Positions 11,859 to 23,510 of a DNA stretch of 64,000 bases are shown piece after piece. This stretch comes from Phascolarctos cinereus (taxonomy: Eukaryota > Chordata > Mammalia > Diprotodontia > Phascolarctidae): NCBI RefSeq assembly GCF_002099425.1, contig NW_018344024.1:2927001-2991000 (forward strand). Reading direction: 5' to 3'. Position 1 is the stretch's first letter. Each line of letters opens with the position of its first letter. Both the position numbers and the translations under genes were made by a program. The notes under the pieces were generated by a model that had not been told where the DNA came from, searched no databases, and saw nothing but the letters and a program-made list of their open reading frames with translations.

Positions 11859-12717
11859 CTTTAGACTTCTTTGGATTTTAAGCAACAACCCAGTGAGATA
11901 AAAAAAATATATATTTTAAGAAAAGCCTTCCTGATTTACCCAGTTACCAGTGTCCATCCACCCACAAGTAACCTTGTATTTATTTTGTGTTTGCACATGT
12001 CTGTGTACATATGTGTATACATAGACACATAAACATGTCTCTATATTCATTTATGTACACATATTTACATGTGTGTTGGCTCCACTGTAAAAATGTATGC
12101 TACATGAGGACAGAGATGGTTTGATTTTGTCATTATTAGACAGGTCTTATGGTAGGTACTGTGGATGAGAAAGATATTTAGCATTGTTTTCTTCATTATA
12201 TCATGGATGATTTGTGGGTATACAGTCTTCTTTTCTGATACTTATTGTTGAGTGATCGTATTTCTGCAAAGGAGTCAATGACTTAACTGTAATATTCACC
12301 AATGTGAACATAAATTTTCTTTAGAATGTATTCTGATGAGAGACTAGAAGGTGCATGTAAGAGGAGCCATGACATTGAGATAAGGTTGCAACATCTTTTT
12401 TTCATTATCTTTTGAGGAAAGTGGCTGGTATTGAATCCATACATCTCAGTAAGATTTCAACTTCTATAATATATAATATGCATATAGGAACATACAATGA
12501 TAAAATATTGATAATAGAGACTTTGAAAGCTATTTCAAACAAAGTGGTTTAAAAACAATCTACTGAACAGATAATTTATCCAGTTCTTTCTCTGGCAAGG
12601 ATGCAGAGCATAGAGCAGCTTTAGAGTCAATACAGGACAATGTGGTTTCGAAGTTTTTCTCAATATATCTAGGCTGTGTGAGTATGGACAACACAAAATT
12701 CTTCAGTATTATAAAAT
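11856..12717. other. Anonymous sequence
   Basis: AT-rich with imperfect TG/CA-rich words at 11990-12080. No gene or repeat family recognised. Confidence 0.5.
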
Positions 12718-12912
12718 GAAATACATATACATTCATATACATATACACACATACCCATATGTGTACTCTTTCAACACACATACATTTTACACAAATGCAT
12801 GTATACATACATGTATATACACACATAAGTATACATGCACATGTGTAAATATATACCTATATTCATATATATGCATTTGTATATACACATACATGTTTAC
12901 ATGTGTATATAC
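12718..12912. repeat. Degenerate (ACAT)n tract
   Basis: About 195 bases of interrupted ACATAT/ACACAT words. The open frames on both strands here are products of the repeat. Confidence 0.85.
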
Positions 12913-14109
12913 TGTTTTAGGACTCTTGAAGTCCTTACAATTTTACAACTTATTATTTGGGCAGATACAATATGTATTCACAATAATATGATGCTAGGAA
13001 GAATATATTAGAGGCAAAAGTGAGATTGGTAAATTTAGCAGCTGGCAATCTGAGTTTTCTCTTCTTGGACCTTTTAGGAACTTCTTTAAGGTTTGAAAAC
13101 ACTCTAAAAGTTCATGTGTCCAAATGCAGAGTGAAGAAGGGGCATTCAACTTGAGTTTAATACATGTCTTTTAAGCATAGGTAGAAAAAATTTTAAAAAG
13201 TAAGGTAGAACTAAATATTTTAAGAGTGGAAGAAAAGAGAATAATCAAGAGAAAGACAAGATTAATGATTTTAAATTAATAAAAAATGATCCAGTCAAAT
13301 TTAAGTAAGAAGCTGTTGTTTAGCAGGAGAATCAGCCTTTGTATATTTTTGAAAGAAAAGTGTGTGGGCAGCTCAATTTTGAGAGCTCAGAAGGGAAGGC
13401 GTTCCCAGTGGAAACAGAAAAAACATCATCTTAGTTATTAAAGGAAATATACATGTATACTTCTTCAAAGGATTGATATCTCACTCAAGTAACAAGACCA
13501 GAACTTGTTAGAAAATTATAATGGTTTCACTAATGAAGTGACAAAATGACCATCTGAAGACATTTCTTTTCATTTTATAAACAAATAATCAGATCGGGTG
13601 GTTAGGCATCTCAGTGATATAGAAAAAAAGCCTTCCAAAAAGTGCAGGCTGAATGACTTGGAAAGGAAGCCCTATGTAAATTAATAGGAAATAATAATTC
13701 AAATTAGGGATTAGTAGTCAATGTTCCTTGATTCATAGTCAGGTTCTGGGGTTATTTTATACAAATTGAGATAACAGACTTTGAGGCAAAGACTCCATAC
13801 AAAAACATAACCCATTTAGGCTCTGATAAAAAATCAAAAAATAGGGATAGGTTGGCAGTGTGTGTCTGTTGTTTAGAAAGTCTTTTTTCCCCATTATTCC
13901 CTAAGTCCTAAAGGAAAACCATATAACCCTTACCTGAGTAGCTAGTAAAGAAACAAAAATAAACAAGATACAGAGAAAGTAAGGAGTAAGAGAAAGCAAG
14001 TGCCATGGTTAACAGTTGAGAGGTTATACCAGGGAAGTTCTGAGTCAGGTAAGTAAGGATGTGCAAGCTCAGAATGCTTGTCTATGTTAAATATGGCGCT
14101 AATGATTTG
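12913..14109. other. Anonymous sequence
   Basis: 1.2 kb of AT-rich DNA without recognised repeats, open frames or signals. Confidence 0.5.
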
Positions 14110-15060
14110 TGGGAACTACTTTGATTCTAATTCTTTGCTACTGTAAAAAAAAGAGCTTTTGTAAATAGTTTTGAGTATGAGTATATATAACACATATATT
14201 TTTGTCTACACGCATATATTTGAGTGTATACATGTATACATTATGTATGTATATTATTACTCTTGAGAAATTTGTCTAATGTGCCTAGCAGTAGAATCTC
14301 TAGTTGAAAGAGTATGGAAATTTTATTCACTCTTTTCTAGATTTCCTTCTAGAATGCTCACACTAATTTTCTGCCTCATCAAGAACATAATAGCATGAGG
14401 ATCTTTCCACATCCTAGTTAAAATTTATTGCTGTCAGCTTTCATCATCTTTGTACATTTGTTGGACATGAAGTACAACCTCAGAGTTGTTTTGTTTTGCA
14501 TTCCCTTGAATTAGGCTCATCTTTTATATCATTTCTAAGCATGTGCAATTTTTATTTTTATTTATTTATTTAGCTATCTATTCATTCATTCATTCATTTA
14601 TTTGTTTGCTTGTTTGTTTATTTATTTAGTTAGTTTTTTTGGGGGGTTAGGCAATGGGGTTAAGTGACTTGCCCAGGGTCACACAGGCAGTAAGTGTTAT
14701 GTGTCTGAGGCCAGATTTGAACTCAGGTCCTCCTGAATCCAGGGCCTGTGCTCTATCTACTGAGCCACCTAGCTGCCCCAGCATGTGCAATTTTTAAAGT
14801 CGTTTTTCATGTCTTTTGATCAATTTTTCCAATGAGAAATGGCTTTTGGTCTTTTTTATTTCTGTTAATTCCTTACATATCTTGAATCTCAATCCAATCA
14901 GAAATATTTGATGCAAAAGTCAACCTTCCACTTCCCTTTTTATCCTAGTAGAATCAAATTTCTTAATGCAAAAGGTTTCATATTCATGTAATCTAAATTG
15001 CCCAATTTATTTTTCTGATTGCTTTTGTTCTTTGTTTTGTTAAGAATCCTGCCTCATTCA
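14110..15060 (-). mobile_element. L1 LINE, ORF2 3' coding region
   Basis: Antisense marsupial L1 near the end of ORF2: 'gaactactttgattctaatt' CTTTGCTAC, 'cctagcagtagaatctctag', then TGTCTTTTGATCAATTTTTCCAATGAGAAATGG and 'tttcttaatgcaaaaggttt'. It is split by a SINE (14555-14779) with a 17-bp target-site duplication. Confidence 0.75.
14538..14796 (-). mobile_element. tRNA-derived SINE (WSINE1/MAR1 type) inside L1
   Basis: Antisense SINE body at about 14637-14779: GGCAATGGGGTTAAGTGACTTGCCCAGGGTCACACAGGCAGTAAGTG, 'tttgaactcaggtcctcctg' and 'gagccacctagctgcccc'. It is preceded by a long variant (ATTT)n/(ATTC)n tail (14555-14636). The target-site duplication agcatgtgcaattttta is present at 14538-14554 and 14780-14796, 17 bases and identical. 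It is a young-looking copy inserted after the L1. Confidence 0.92.
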
Positions 15061-15350
15061 TAGCTGTGAAATGCAGCTGATTTGATTTTCTTTTTGCTTC
15101 TTTATTTTTTTAATACTGTGACATTTTATATTCAAGTCATAAGAGAGAAAGTCAAGATTATATATTAGAGATAACCAGCCAGTTGGACTCTCCCAACCTT
15201 CCCCTCCAAACAATTTTAAAATAATTAAATAATATAAAATTTTGAAACAGCACAGCAAACAAAAGGTCAGAGTGAGACATTTTTCCAGCCTAAGATAGCT
15301 TAGGGGGTTGGCAGGAGATATCTGTAATAGCAGGCTAGAAAGGGAAGGAA

Positions 15351-15353
<3 letters not shown>

Positions 15354-15406
<53 letters not shown>

Positions 15407-15576
15407 CTGTCTCTGTCTCTCTCTCTTTTTTTTTGTTGCAAAGCAATTGGGGTTAAGTGACTTGCCCAGGGTCACACAGCTAGTAAGTGTCAAGTATCTG
15501 GTCTGAGATCAGATTTGAACTCAGGTCCTCCTGACTCCAAGGCCAGTGCCCTATCCACTGTGCCACCTAGCTGCCT
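15354..15576 (-). mobile_element. SINE (WSINE1/MAR1 type) with (CT)n tail, inside L1 5' UTR
   Basis: Antisense SINE body at 15428-15576: 'aagcaattggggttaagtga', 'cagggtcacacagctagtaa', 'gccctatccactgtgccacc'. A pure (CT)n run of about 70 bases (15354-15425) replaces the poly-T of the reversed tail. Short candidate target-site words (AAAGAT) occur on both sides but are too short to be decisive. Confidence 0.88.
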
Positions 15577-16190
15577 CTAAAAGATATTTCAAAGCATGAA
15601 AGCAGCACTAGCCCAAGGCCTTGGAAGTATCTGTGACAGTGGTGGCAGCAGCAGCTTTAGGAGCTCTCAGCTCAAAGATGGTAAGGGAGTTGTATGACTA
15701 GTCAAAAAAGATTCCTGTAGACCCTTTGCTGGCACTAAATGCAGTTGGCATTGGGTATAGCTGGTGGTGATTGAAAACTATAATCCATATGTAGTTCTGG
15801 GTCTCAATTCCAGGGTAGAGAGGATCTCTGGTAGTCAATCAAAAAGTATTAGGGACCTTGTCTCAGTTCTGAGATAGAGAGAAGCACTAGCACTTATGAC
15901 TAAGGAGAGGAGGAGATATGGTAAGAGTTTAGTGTCAAGAGAAGTGCTAGCACACATGGATGGAGGGGAGTAAGGTAAAGACAAAAGCACAGAACAGAAG
16001 AGAAGTGACCATACCTCTCCTCAGATCACATCACCCTGGAAGCACGAAAAATGAGATCCCCAGAACTAGCTCTGACAACAGCAGCACAAAAGAGCCTTGA
16101 GTTGGGACAGTACCTCTCCATCCATAGGTGAGCTGAACTCACTTCAACATAACATTCAAAGTCAAGAAATAGGTGGGGAAAATGAGCAAA

Positions 16191-16229
16191 CAACAACAAC
16201 AACAGCAGCAGCAGCAGCAGCAGCAACAA
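16191..16229 (+). repeat. (CAA/CAG)n array at the start of L1 ORF1
   Basis: Thirteen in-frame glutamine codons (4 CAA, 7 CAG, 2 CAA) directly after ATG-AGC-AAA of L1 ORF1, ending shortly before a stop at 16236. Marsupial L1 ORF1 normally begins Met-Ser-Lys-Gln-Gln, so the array looks like an expansion of those CAG/CAA codons. Confidence 0.85.
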
Positions 16230-16534
16230 AGAACTTGAGCGTGACAGGTAACCATACAGTGGCAGGGCAGACCAAGACACAAATTCAGAAGAGTGATGCC
16301 AAAACGGTTACAAACAAAGCCTCAGAGAAGATTGTTAATTGAAAAACAAGCCCAAGAAGGATTTCCAGAGGAGCTTAAAGAAAAAGATAAAAGTAGTAGA
16401 AGAAAACTTGGGAAAATAAATGGGAGTGATGCAAGAAAATTATAAAAAAAGAATTGGCAGCTTGGTAAAAGAGGCACAAAAATTCACCAAAAGAAAAAAA
16501 GAGCTCTTTAAAAAGTGAAATTGACTAAATGGAA

Positions 16535-16537
<3 letters not shown>

Positions 16538-16593
<56 letters not shown>

Positions 16594-16655
16594 TATATAT
16601 ATACACACACACACACATATATGTATGTATTATACATATGTATATATATAAAAGC
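16538..16655. repeat. (TA)n/(CA)n microsatellite
   Basis: About 60 bases of pure TA followed by CA and TA blocks, inside L1 ORF1. Confidence 0.9.
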
Positions 16656-17645
16656 TCACTAAAGAAAATAATTTCTTAAAAATTATAATTTGGCTAATGA
16701 CTCCATAAGACTTCAAAAAATAATAAAATAAAGTCAAAAGCATGAAGCATAAAGAAAATGTGAAATATCTTATCTGAAAAAACAATTGACCTGGAAAACA
16801 GATAGAGAAGAAATAATTCAAGAATTACTTTATTAGCTGAAGCCAGCATCAAAAAAAAATGCCTTGACATCATGTTCAAGAAATTATTAAAGGAAAACTG
16901 TCTCAATATCTTAGATCCAGAGGACAAAATAGAAAATGAAAGAATCCACTGCTAACCTCCTGAAAGAGGTCCCCAGAAGAAAGCTCCCAGGGATATTATG
17001 GCCAAATTCCAGAGTCCCTAGGTCAAGGATAAAGTACTTCAAGTAGCCAGAAAGAAATAACTTAAATATCATGGAGCCACATTCAGGATCACAGAAGATT
17101 TAACAGTTTCCATGTTAAAGGAACAGAAAGCTTAGAGCATGATATTTCAGAAGGCAATGGAGCAAGGATTGTAAGTATGAATAACCTACCCAGCAAAACT
17201 GAAAATAATCCTGAGACAGGGGGAGGGAAATTGATATTAAATGAAATAGAGGGCTTTCAAAAATTCTGGAAATCCAGCCTTGAGTGGATAATTTGATATT
17301 CAAACTCAACACTCAAGTGAAGCATAAAAAGGTAAACATGAAAGAGTAATCATAAGGGACTCAATAAAGTTAAACCATTTACATTCCTGTATGGGAAGAT
17401 GATACATGTAACCCCGGCAGTTATAAGGAATCTACATGGCCAGAGAGAGTGGGTATGAGATGATCATGTTAAGATGATCACTAAGTGAAATGAGGGAGTT
17501 AAAGGAGAAATGACCTTAGAGAAGGGATGGGAAGGGAAAATGGGGACATTTTTCTCACATAGATGAGGTGTGAGAATAATAACTTTTATGGTGGAGGGAA
17601 AATGGGGGACCTCACTTGAACCTCACTCTCATTGGCATTGGTTCA

Positions 17646-17720
17646 AAGATGAAAGAATATATGTTTGTGTATGACACGTGTGTACGCATATGTACATATG
17701 TATTCATGTATGTATATACA
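17646..17720. repeat. Degenerate TG/TA microsatellite
   Basis: Interrupted TGTATG/TACATATG words inside the L1 inter-ORF region. Confidence 0.7.
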
Positions 17721-18859
17721 GCTCAGTTGGGTATGGAAATCTATCTTGCCCAATAGGAAAATAGCAGGGGAAGGGGATAAGCAGTTTTGTTTTTTTTTTT
17801 TGAGGGGGCCATGATAGAAGTGAAAACAGATTTAGGGAGGCAGTGGTCAGAAACAAAACATATTTTTGAGGAGGGACATAAGAGGGAGAGGGAAATATAC
17901 AATCAGTAATCATAACTGAATGTGAATAGGATGAGCTCACCTATAAAACAAAGTGGATAACGGAATGGATTAGAAATCTGAATCTAACAACACCTTGTTT
18001 ACAAGACACACACAAAATAGACACACAGAGAGTTAAAATAAAAGGCTGGAGCAGCATCTATTATGCTTCAGTTAAAGTAAAAAATGCAAGGGTAGTAATC
18101 ATGATCTCCAACAAAGCAAAAGTAAAAATATATCTAATTAAAAAAGATAAGCAGGGAAACTACATTTTTGTAAGTACTATAGACAAAAAACTAATATAAA
18201 AGGGGTAAATTTCTCTGATAAAGACCTCATTTTTCAAATATATTAAGCAGTCCAATTTATAAAAATAAGAGTCCTCACACTTTTAATAAATGGTCACAAA
18301 ATATGAATGGGAAGTTTTCAGAAGAAGAAATGAAAGTTATTTGAGGTACCACCTTATACCTATCAAAAATGAAAAGTGCTGGCGAGCATGAAGGAAAAAT
18401 AGATACATTAATGTATTAACTGGTGGAGTAGTGAACTAGTCCAACCATTCTGACTTACAATCTGCTCAAAGAGCTATAAAACTGTTCATACTCTTTGACT
18501 CAGCAATAACGCTATGAGATCTGTACCCCACATATATCAAAGAGAAAGGAAAAAGACCTATGTGTACAGGAAAGAAAAAAGATTTGTGGTAATGATTTTT
18601 GTGCTGACAAAGAATTGGAAATTGAAGAGATGTGCATCAACTGCAGAATGCCTGAAGAATGTGTGCTATATGATTGCAATGGAGTATTACTGTGATAGAT
18701 GAGGGGACAGTTACGGGAAAAAAAATTAACACCTATAAGCAAGAATCAGGAGCTCATTGTGCACAGTAATAGCAATGTTGTGATGATGATCAATTGAGGA
18801 AAAACTTGCCTACTCTAATCAATACAATGATTCAGTTCCAAAGGATCATGATATAAAAA

Positions 18860-18936
18860 AATATATACATACATACATACATATATATATATATACATAT
18901 ATATACATACATACACATACACACACACACACACAC

Positions 18937-18975
<39 letters not shown>
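18860..18975. repeat. (ATAC)n, (TA)n, (CA)n microsatellite
   Basis: Compound tract replacing the 3' end of the L1 copy. Confidence 0.9.
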
Positions 18976-18980
<5 letters not shown>

Positions 18981-18985
18981 TATAA

Positions 18986-19340
18986 AAAATGTGTGATGTT
19001 GGTGTAGTCTAACCTTTGCCAAATTATTTCTTGTTTCTATGAAATTCTTGTCAAATAGGGAGTTTTTCTCAAAATAATTAAAGTTCTCAGGTTAATCAAA
19101 TATTAAATTATTGAGTTCAACTTTTACAGATTTTTCCTTATCTAATCTGTCTCATTGTGCACTTTATTTTTTAATGTAAGAATAAATAGTTTTGATGATT
19201 ATTTTTATAATGTAATTGGAGAACTTAAAGTGGCATTTCACCTTTATTTCTACCTTTATGTATACATGTTTATGTGCATATGTATGTTTACATATATACG
19301 TAAATAAATATATACATCAAGTGTACATTCTTATAAGTAT
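18986..19340. other. Anonymous AT-rich sequence
   Basis: No recognised repeat. It ends in degenerate TATG/ATAC words that lead into the (CA)n tract. Confidence 0.45.
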
Positions 19341-19358
19341 AACACACACACACACACA

Positions 19359-19402
<44 letters not shown>
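19341..19402. repeat. (CA)n microsatellite
   Basis: About 31 CA units with one CT interruption, at the left edge of the L2 copy. Confidence 0.95.
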
Positions 19403-19403
<1 letters not shown>

Positions 19404-20425
19404 GTCCAATCTCTCAGTTATACCAACCTCTCTGCTGACCTCCAATCTTGCATATCAAATTGCCCTTCAGAGGTCTTGAATTGAATGTGAAGGAAGCATC
19501 TTAAATTCAAAATGTCCAATAGAGAACTCAACATCTTTCCCTTTAAATGCTTCCCTCCACCTAGCTATTACTGTAGAGAGTAACACCATTCCCCAATCCC
19601 TCAGGCTTGCAATGTAGAAGTCATTACCAACTCTTCACCATCTCTCATTTTCCATAACCAATCTGTTGCCAAGGCCTGTTGATTTTTTTTTTAACATCTC
19701 TCTAATACGTTCCCTTCTCTCCTCTGACACTGCTACCTTCTAGTGAAGGTCATCATGACCTCACACCTGAATTATTGCAATAGCCAGCTGGTGAGTCTTT
19801 CCCCAAGTTTCTCCCTACTCAAATTCATGTTCCATTGAGCTAGTAAAGTGATTTTCCTTTAGTACAGATCAGATCAGATTACCTATAAACTCCTGAGGCT
19901 TCCTACTGCCTCCAGGAGCAAATACAGAATGTTCTGTTTGGGTTTCAAAATCCTTCATTACCTAGTTCCCCTCCTTAACGTTCCCAGTTTTATTTCACCT
20001 TACTGCCCTACCTACACCTATTCTTCAATCCAATGACACTGGCCTCTTTGCAGTTCCGCAAACTAGCACTCCACCTTTCAACTCTAGGTATTTTCTCTGG
20101 CTGTCTGGGAGGCCTGGAATTCCCCACCTACTCCCTCCCATTACTAACTTCAGTGACTCACTTTAAATCCCAAATAAAATCCCACCTTCTTCAGGAAGCC
20201 TTTTTTAATCCTTCTTTATTCCCTCTCCTAATTATTTCCTATTCATCCTGTATATTGTTTACTTTATTTATTTGTTTGCTTGTTGTCTCCCTCATTAGGT
20301 TGTAAACTCCTTGAGGTTAAGGGATGGCTTTTGACTTTTTTTTGGTAACATTTGGCCTTATCAGAGGGCATGTCATTTACTCACTCAATAAGCACTTAAT
20401 AAATGTTAATTGATTAATTGATCCC
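19403..20425 (+). mobile_element. L2 LINE, 3' 1 kb
   Basis: Sense L2 ORF2 tail and 3' UTR. It runs 'ctctctgctgacctccaatc' TTGCATATCAA, 'agaactcaacatctttccct', CAATCTGTTGCCAAGGCCTGTTGA, 'tgaattattgcaatagccag', 'cactggcctctttgcagttc', 'ccaccttcttcaggaagcct' and 'ttgtaaactccttgaggtta', and ends 'ataagcacttaataaatgtt'. One of the best L2 copies in the window. The coding part is interrupted. Confidence 0.85.
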
Positions 20426-20449
20426 ATTCCTTGGAGATTATCTCTGGTT

Positions 20450-20690
20450 TACTCTCTCTCTCTCTCTGTCTTTCTGTCTCTCTTTCTCCACACATACATT
20501 CATACGTGTATAATATATGTGTGCATCCTATATCTATAGAGATATAGATATAAATGTATCAGTAGAATATGGAGAAATAGATATAGACAGTAGATATATA
20601 TCTCTATGTATATACAATACATGCACTTGCAATATACACATATATGATTATACCTGTACACATGTATATATGTGTGTGCACACATATGAT
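20450..20690. repeat. (CT)n and ATAG/ACAT microsatellite cluster
   Basis: CT-rich 20452-20490, then degenerate ATAGATAT and ACACATAT words. Open frames on both strands here are repeat artefacts. Confidence 0.8.
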
Positions 20691-20714
20691 GTATGTATTT
20701 TGTATGATAACCTC

Positions 20715-20860
20715 AGAGAAAAGGCAATAGCAGTGGGGTTGACACCGACAACTCTGAAGGGGTCTGTTTCTTTATGCATAAGATGAGCAGATAAACCCTA
20801 ATGGATCTTCTAGCATTAACATTCTAATTCTATGGTCCTATGATTCCTTACAAGATTTCT
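20715..20860 (+). mobile_element. MIR-related SINE, 3' half
   Basis: 'ctgtttctttatgcataaga' then GATCTTCTAGCATTAACATTCTAATTCTATGGTCCTATGATTCC, the terminal block of MIR-type elements. Confidence 0.6.
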
Positions 20861-21489
20861 GCTACTTCTTTATTTCCCAGTGTCTTAGATTGGTATCAGA
20901 GGTATAACGGAAGTTCTATAAAAGTCTAAAGGAGCTACATCTAACAGTCACATCTGTTCAGTAGAAGGTTCTCTATCCACTTTTATGTGATTCTAATAAA
21001 AAGTTGATTTCCATCAGTACTGTCCAATATTACAAGATATGAACATCTGTAATATGATAAAATAGTTTAAGGAACAAACTCTTTTGTTTTGATTTATTTA
21101 GTTAATTTGACAGAAATAACCTTTAAACCACACAAATAATATAACCACATACCAATAATAATGATTGGTATGCATAAATTTATTACTTTTTCTTATTTTG
21201 TTATTAGATATGCAAGCAATGATCCAGTAAAGATGTTTGGATGACTTTTAAAGGCAAAGCTGCAAATGTCATATTTATGAATTTGTATATGCAATGGCTG
21301 TAATTTAGAAATTATTTTAACTGTGTAATTTGCTTGAACTTTTATTTCAACTTATATGCCTTTCTTTTAAGGCAAAACTAATTTGGATAATAAAAAAAGT
21401 ATAGCTTAGCAAGCCAGAATTAAGATGATCTTAACTTTCTCTGAATATAAGAAAAATCATATTTCAAAAGAGATAATTGTTGAGAAAAG
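20861..21489. other. Anonymous AT-rich sequence
   Basis: No gene or repeat recognised. Confidence 0.5.
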
Positions 21490-22205
21490 TCCAAATACAT
21501 AATTATATTTTCTCCCCAACCCACTCCCCACCCCAAGACAGAGTACAATCTGATATAGGCTCTATATATACATTCATGTCAAGCATATTTTCCTATTAGT
21601 CATGATGTAAAGAACAATTAGAACCAATGGGAGGAACCATGATAATGAAGCAATAAAACAAAATGATGAAGGAAAAGGAGAGCAAATAGTATGTTTCCAT
21701 CTGCATTTAGAATCCATATTTCTTTCTCTGGATGAGGATAGTATTTTCTGTGACTAATCTTTTGGAGTTGTCCTACATTCTGGGGTTGCTGTGAAGAACC
21801 AAGTCTATCAAAGTGAGTCATCCCATAATGTGGCTCTTACTGTGTACCATGTTCTACTGGTTCTGCTCATTTCACTCTTCATCAGTTCATATATGCCTTT
21901 CCAAGTTTTTTTGAAACCTGCCTACTCATCATTTCTTATAGCACAATAGTATTCCATTACATTCATATACCACAATTTGTTCAGCCATTCCCCAACTGAT
22001 GAACATCCCCTCAATTTCTAATTCTTTACCACCACAAAAAGAGCTGGTAGAAATATTTTTGTACATGTGGGTCCTTATACCATTTTTATGACCTCTTTGG
22101 GAGACAGACCTAGAAGTGGTATTGCTGGGTCAAAGGGTATGCACAATTTTATAGCCCTTTGGGCATAGTTACAAATTGCTCTCCAAATTGGTTAGATCAC
22201 TATGG
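21490..22205 (-). mobile_element. L1 LINE 3' end
   Basis: Antisense marsupial L1 3' UTR and ORF2 C-terminus. From left: CTCCCCAACCCACTCCCCACC, 'ttttcctattagtcatgatg', 'ccatctgcatttagaatcca', 'tttcttatagcacaatagta', 'cagccattccccaactgatg' and 'gtattgctgggtcaaagggt'. 5' truncated. Confidence 0.88.
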
Positions 22206-23427
22206 GGTAATTTCTTAAGTGAACAAAATAAATAAAATTTTCACACTTTATGGTCATTTGTTGTTTCTTGCCCATAGTAATTAATGAATCTGCATTTCCC
22301 ATGAAGAGGTCACTTTTCCTTTCTTTTCCTTTTAATTCACCCACATTTGTTATGCTCATGATCATGTGTGGAAAAAAGTATTTAGCAGTATGAGTCTGTT
22401 TGGAATAGTTTATTCCAATATATCAACAAGGCAAATGGATGTTTGGAAGATGGGGTATGATTTGATGTCAAATATACATAGATTGCTAGCTTACATCAAG
22501 ACAGAACCTTGGGAAAACAGAATGTGGTTTCAGGGCCTTTTGTGAAAAATTGTAAAGAGAAAAAAAATAAAACTGAAACGCTCTCAGCTATTCAGCCAGT
22601 CCTGTTGTTGTTGCTATTTTAATGAACAAAACATTTCTTCTACCTCAAGGTATAGAGTTTTTGCCTCTAAGGCTTTCCCCACCCTCCTCTGAAATAACAA
22701 ATGCATTCTCCAATGTTTAAAGCTTGGTTTATGTCAAGAACCTGTGAGAAGTTATTGATTTTTTTTTTAGTCCAAAAAAAAAAACCTGCCTCTAGGCAAG
22801 GTGTAAATATTAGATTATTTTGCTTTCAATTTCTATTTAATTTTTTTCTAAGCATATTTTTTCTTTCTGCATCTTTGTTCAAGACAAAAGCTGAAAAGGA
22901 ATAATTCATTTTAGATTTTTAATCTAAAAAACCACCAATTCAGTGGTTTTGCATTTATCTGAAGTTACCCATAGAGGAAAGACAAAAAGAAATTCTCTAA
23001 CTTGAGGATGTGACCTAGATTTCCTTTGTTAGTGTCTGGAGTCTGTTGCCCATTATTCTAGAAAAACATGGTGTTTTTAAGAAGATTCTATTTTACTCCT
23101 CAAATTTGACACTTAAATCATCCATGTTAACATTATACCAGGACATTTTTTTTTCTATTCCATTCTTGATGAATTTGACAGGTTTAAGAATTCACATTTT
23201 TAATGATGAACCCTTTTTTTCCTTTTCTTACTTGTTAATTTTGTTCTTTTTTTTTTTTTACCTAATAACAGCCAAATAGATATATGCAAAATAACATGTG
23301 AGATGGTTGATTATTCTTACTAAGGAATGGCTGAAGACTTGGCATTTTTGATTGGGATACCAAGCCAAATTAAATTCTTAGAAAATTTAAATAGTTGTAC
23401 AGGAGTGTAGAAATATAATATTACAAA
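22206..23427. other. Anonymous sequence
   Basis: 1.2 kb without recognised repeats apart from A- and T-runs (22743-22793, 23140-23275). Confidence 0.5.
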
Positions 23428-23510
23428 TCAATCACTTAATAAGCATTCATCATGTGCCTAAAATGTGCTAGGCACTGGGGATGCAAAGACAAAGTGGGAT
23501 ATGGGATGTT
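23428..23510 (-). mobile_element. L2 LINE 3' terminus
   Basis: CAATCACTTAATAAGCATTCATCATGTGCC and 'tgtgctaggcactggggatg', the reversed L2 end. Confidence 0.7.

Larger units (their letters stand above)
15110..18985 (+). mobile_element. L1 LINE with 5' UTR, ORF1, ORF2 start and 3' end
   Basis: This copy keeps an L1 5' UTR (about 15110-16180, split by a SINE), ORF1 starting at ATG 16182, and the start of ORF2. The endonuclease start is near 17910-18200, with a 'INSPIK...W..WI' and 'VKIKGW..IYYA' like order. At about 18200 it jumps to the ORF2 C-terminus, with words such as 'ggaagttttcagaagaagaa' and GACTTACAATCTGCTCAAAGAGC. Roughly 3 kb of ORF2, including the reverse transcriptase, is missing. 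ORF1 still shows the conserved YPAKL-like block near 17190 but has many stops. TA/CA microsatellites have grown inside it at 16538-16655, 17646-17720 and 18860-18975. It is non-functional. Confidence 0.8.

Noticed and set aside
11676-11888. Open frame of 70 codons with repeated Tyr-Leu-Ser
   Set aside because: It is the translation of the GATA microsatellite on the minus strand.
12560-12991. Overlapping frames on both strands rich in Tyr, Ile, Cys and His
   Set aside because: Both read through the degenerate ACAT tract and have no gene context.
15058-15441. 127-codon minus-strand frame with Arg-Glu repeats
   Set aside because: Produced by the CT repeat of the SINE tail plus L1 5' UTR sequence.
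16097-16342. Frame with poly-Ala and, on the other strand, poly-Leu
   Set aside because: Shadows of the CAA/CAG array in L1 ORF1, read in the wrong frames.
20033-20305. 90-codon hydrophobic frame
   Set aside because: Lies within the L2 3' UTR. Its hydrophobicity comes from pyrimidine-rich sequence.
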